Assembly: GCA_938008925.1 (NCBI GenBank)
Contig: CALLIQ010000696.1
Location: 1 to 6,035, forward strand
Direction of reading: 5' to 3'
DNA from: an uncultured Acidimicrobiales bacterium
GTDB lineage: Bacteria; Actinomycetota; Acidimicrobiia; Acidimicrobiales; SZUA-35
Length of the DNA stretch: 6,035 bases
Part shown: piece by piece, positions 5,677-6,035 of the stretch
Numbering within the stretch: position 1 is the stretch's first letter
Layout: every line of letters begins with the position of its first letter
The notes under the pieces: generated by a model
The model's input: the letters and a program-made list of their open reading frames with translations, nothing else
What the model was told of the DNA's origin: nothing
Databases searched by the model: none
Translations under genes and position numbers: made by a program

Positions 5677-5765
5677 CCCTCCATCCTCTCGGTCTTAGAG
5701 CGGACCTGAATGAGTCGACGTTTCGGAGGGCGTGGTCCGAGCGGACCACTACGGTTCGGGCGACC
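5677..5765. promoter_or_regulatory. divergent promoter region, LPxTG protein / fpg
   Basis: This 89-bp region holds the upstream signals of two divergent genes. On the plus strand TACGGT (5750-5755) matches TANNNT and lies 10 nt before the fpg ATG. This predicts a leader of only a few bases, in line with the absence of a clear Shine-Dalgarno there. On the minus strand GAGAGGA (5684-5690) is a ribosome-binding site for the GTG at 5676. A GTCGAC / TAAGAC pair with 16-bp spacing is a weak promoter guess for that gene. Confidence 0.4.
5732..5749. promoter_or_regulatory. perfect 18-bp palindrome, candidate operator
   Basis: GTGGTCCG (5732-5739), AG, CGGACCAC (5742-5749) is an 8-2-8 perfect inverted repeat directly abutting the TACGGT box of fpg. 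GAGCGGACC within its right half (5739-5747) recurs at 5698-5706, 41 bp away, about four helical turns. Neither flanking gene ends here, so a terminator is unlikely and a repressor or activator site is the better reading. Confidence 0.45.
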
Positions 5766-6035
5766 ATGCCTGAGCTCCCCGAAGTCGAAACGGTCCGCCG
5801 GCAGTTGGCACCGCGCCTTCTCGGGGCCCGCGTGCTCGAGGCCGGATCGCACCACAGCGCCAAGTTCACACCGGCAACCGAGGCGACCGGCGCCCGTTTC
5901 ACCGCCGCCGGTCGGCGGGGCAAGTACCTGTTGTTGCCCTTCGACGACGGTCGGGAGTTGGTGGTCCACCTGGGCATGACCGGCCAGCTGCGCTTCCGCG
6001 CCGGTGAACCAGACGACAGCGACCCCTATCTGCGA
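5766..6035 (+). CDS. mutM: formamidopyrimidine-DNA glycosylase, 3'-truncated
   Basis: The first 90 residues of Fpg/MutM (about 270-300 aa when complete) are present. MPELPEVETVRR is the diagnostic N-terminus. After Met removal Pro is the nucleophile that forms the Schiff base, and Glu3 is the adjacent catalytic acid. GRRGKYLLLPF contains Lys53, equivalent to the beta-hairpin Lys57 of E. coli Fpg. HLGMTGQL (68-75) carries the Met that fills the void left by the flipped base. The enzyme excises oxidised purines such as 8-oxoguanine and FapyG and cleaves the strand by beta/delta elimination. The helix-2-turn-helix and C-terminal zinc finger are outside the window, so an Fpg-like paralogue (Nei-type) is not excluded. 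ATG 5766 is fixed by the N-terminal Pro-Glu requirement. Confidence 0.93.
   Translation, partial: MPELPEVETVRRQLAPRLLGARVLEAGSHHSAKFTPATEATGARFTAAGRRGKYLLLPFDDGRELVVHLGMTGQLRFRAGEPDDSDPYLR

Noticed and set aside
5732..5773. 13-codon GTG-started leader peptide overlapping the fpg start
   Set aside because: The GGAGGG before the GTG is only one base away, too close for a ribosome site, and the codons lie mostly over the palindrome and -10 box.
5710..5979. 89-codon plus-strand frame starting upstream of fpg
   Set aside because: It overlaps fpg in another frame, and the MPELPEVETVRR N-terminus fixes the real frame. The product is a Pro/Arg/Ser-rich shadow.
1..6035. Functional link between the two DNA glycosylases at the window edges (repair island)
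   Set aside because: They are about 5 kb apart, separated by convergent and divergent single genes with terminator-like hairpins. No shared promoter or motif ties them together.

Overview
The window is high-GC DNA (roughly two thirds G+C by eye) with strong G/C preference at third codon positions, GTG as well as ATG starts, and Actinobacteria-type protein families. The LPxTG protein with a Thr/Glu/Ala/Pro-rich stalk and the mycobacterial-type aldonolactone oxidase suggest an actinomycete, possibly an Acidimicrobiia/Ilumatobacter-like organism. That placement is inference from family resemblance, not a search result.

Layout, left to right: (1) the 3' part of an AlkA-like HhH-GPD DNA glycosylase (+, runs off the left edge); (2) convergent to it, an FAD-linked sugar-1,4-lactone oxidase (-), with a four-copy 17-bp tandem repeat and small hairpins in the junction; (3) divergent from the oxidase across only 44 bp, a DUF72/YecE protein (+); (4) a 174-aa protein of unknown function with helix-turn-helix-like segments (+); (5) an FAD-dependent amine-oxidase-superfamily oxidoreductase (+); (6) convergent to that, a small secreted low-complexity protein with an N-terminal lipobox and a C-terminal LPRTG sorting signal (-); (7) divergent from it, the first 90 codons of formamidopyrimidine-DNA glycosylase (fpg/mutM, +), which runs off the right edge.

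No mobile element, RNA gene, CRISPR array or obvious operon was found. Gene junctions are short (44-113 bp) and nearly all carry an inverted repeat, so most genes look like single transcription units bounded by hairpin terminators. Two base-excision-repair glycosylases flank the window, but nothing in the sequence ties them to the genes between.

The points most worth a second look are the secreted protein carrying both lipobox and LPxTG signals, a C-terminal QLGLW on the DUF72 protein that resembles a sliding-clamp-binding motif, an 18-bp perfect palindrome in the fpg/lipoprotein divergent promoter region, the 17-bp tandem repeat, and the uncharacterised HTH-like gene. No clear, previously undescribed multigene system is visible.
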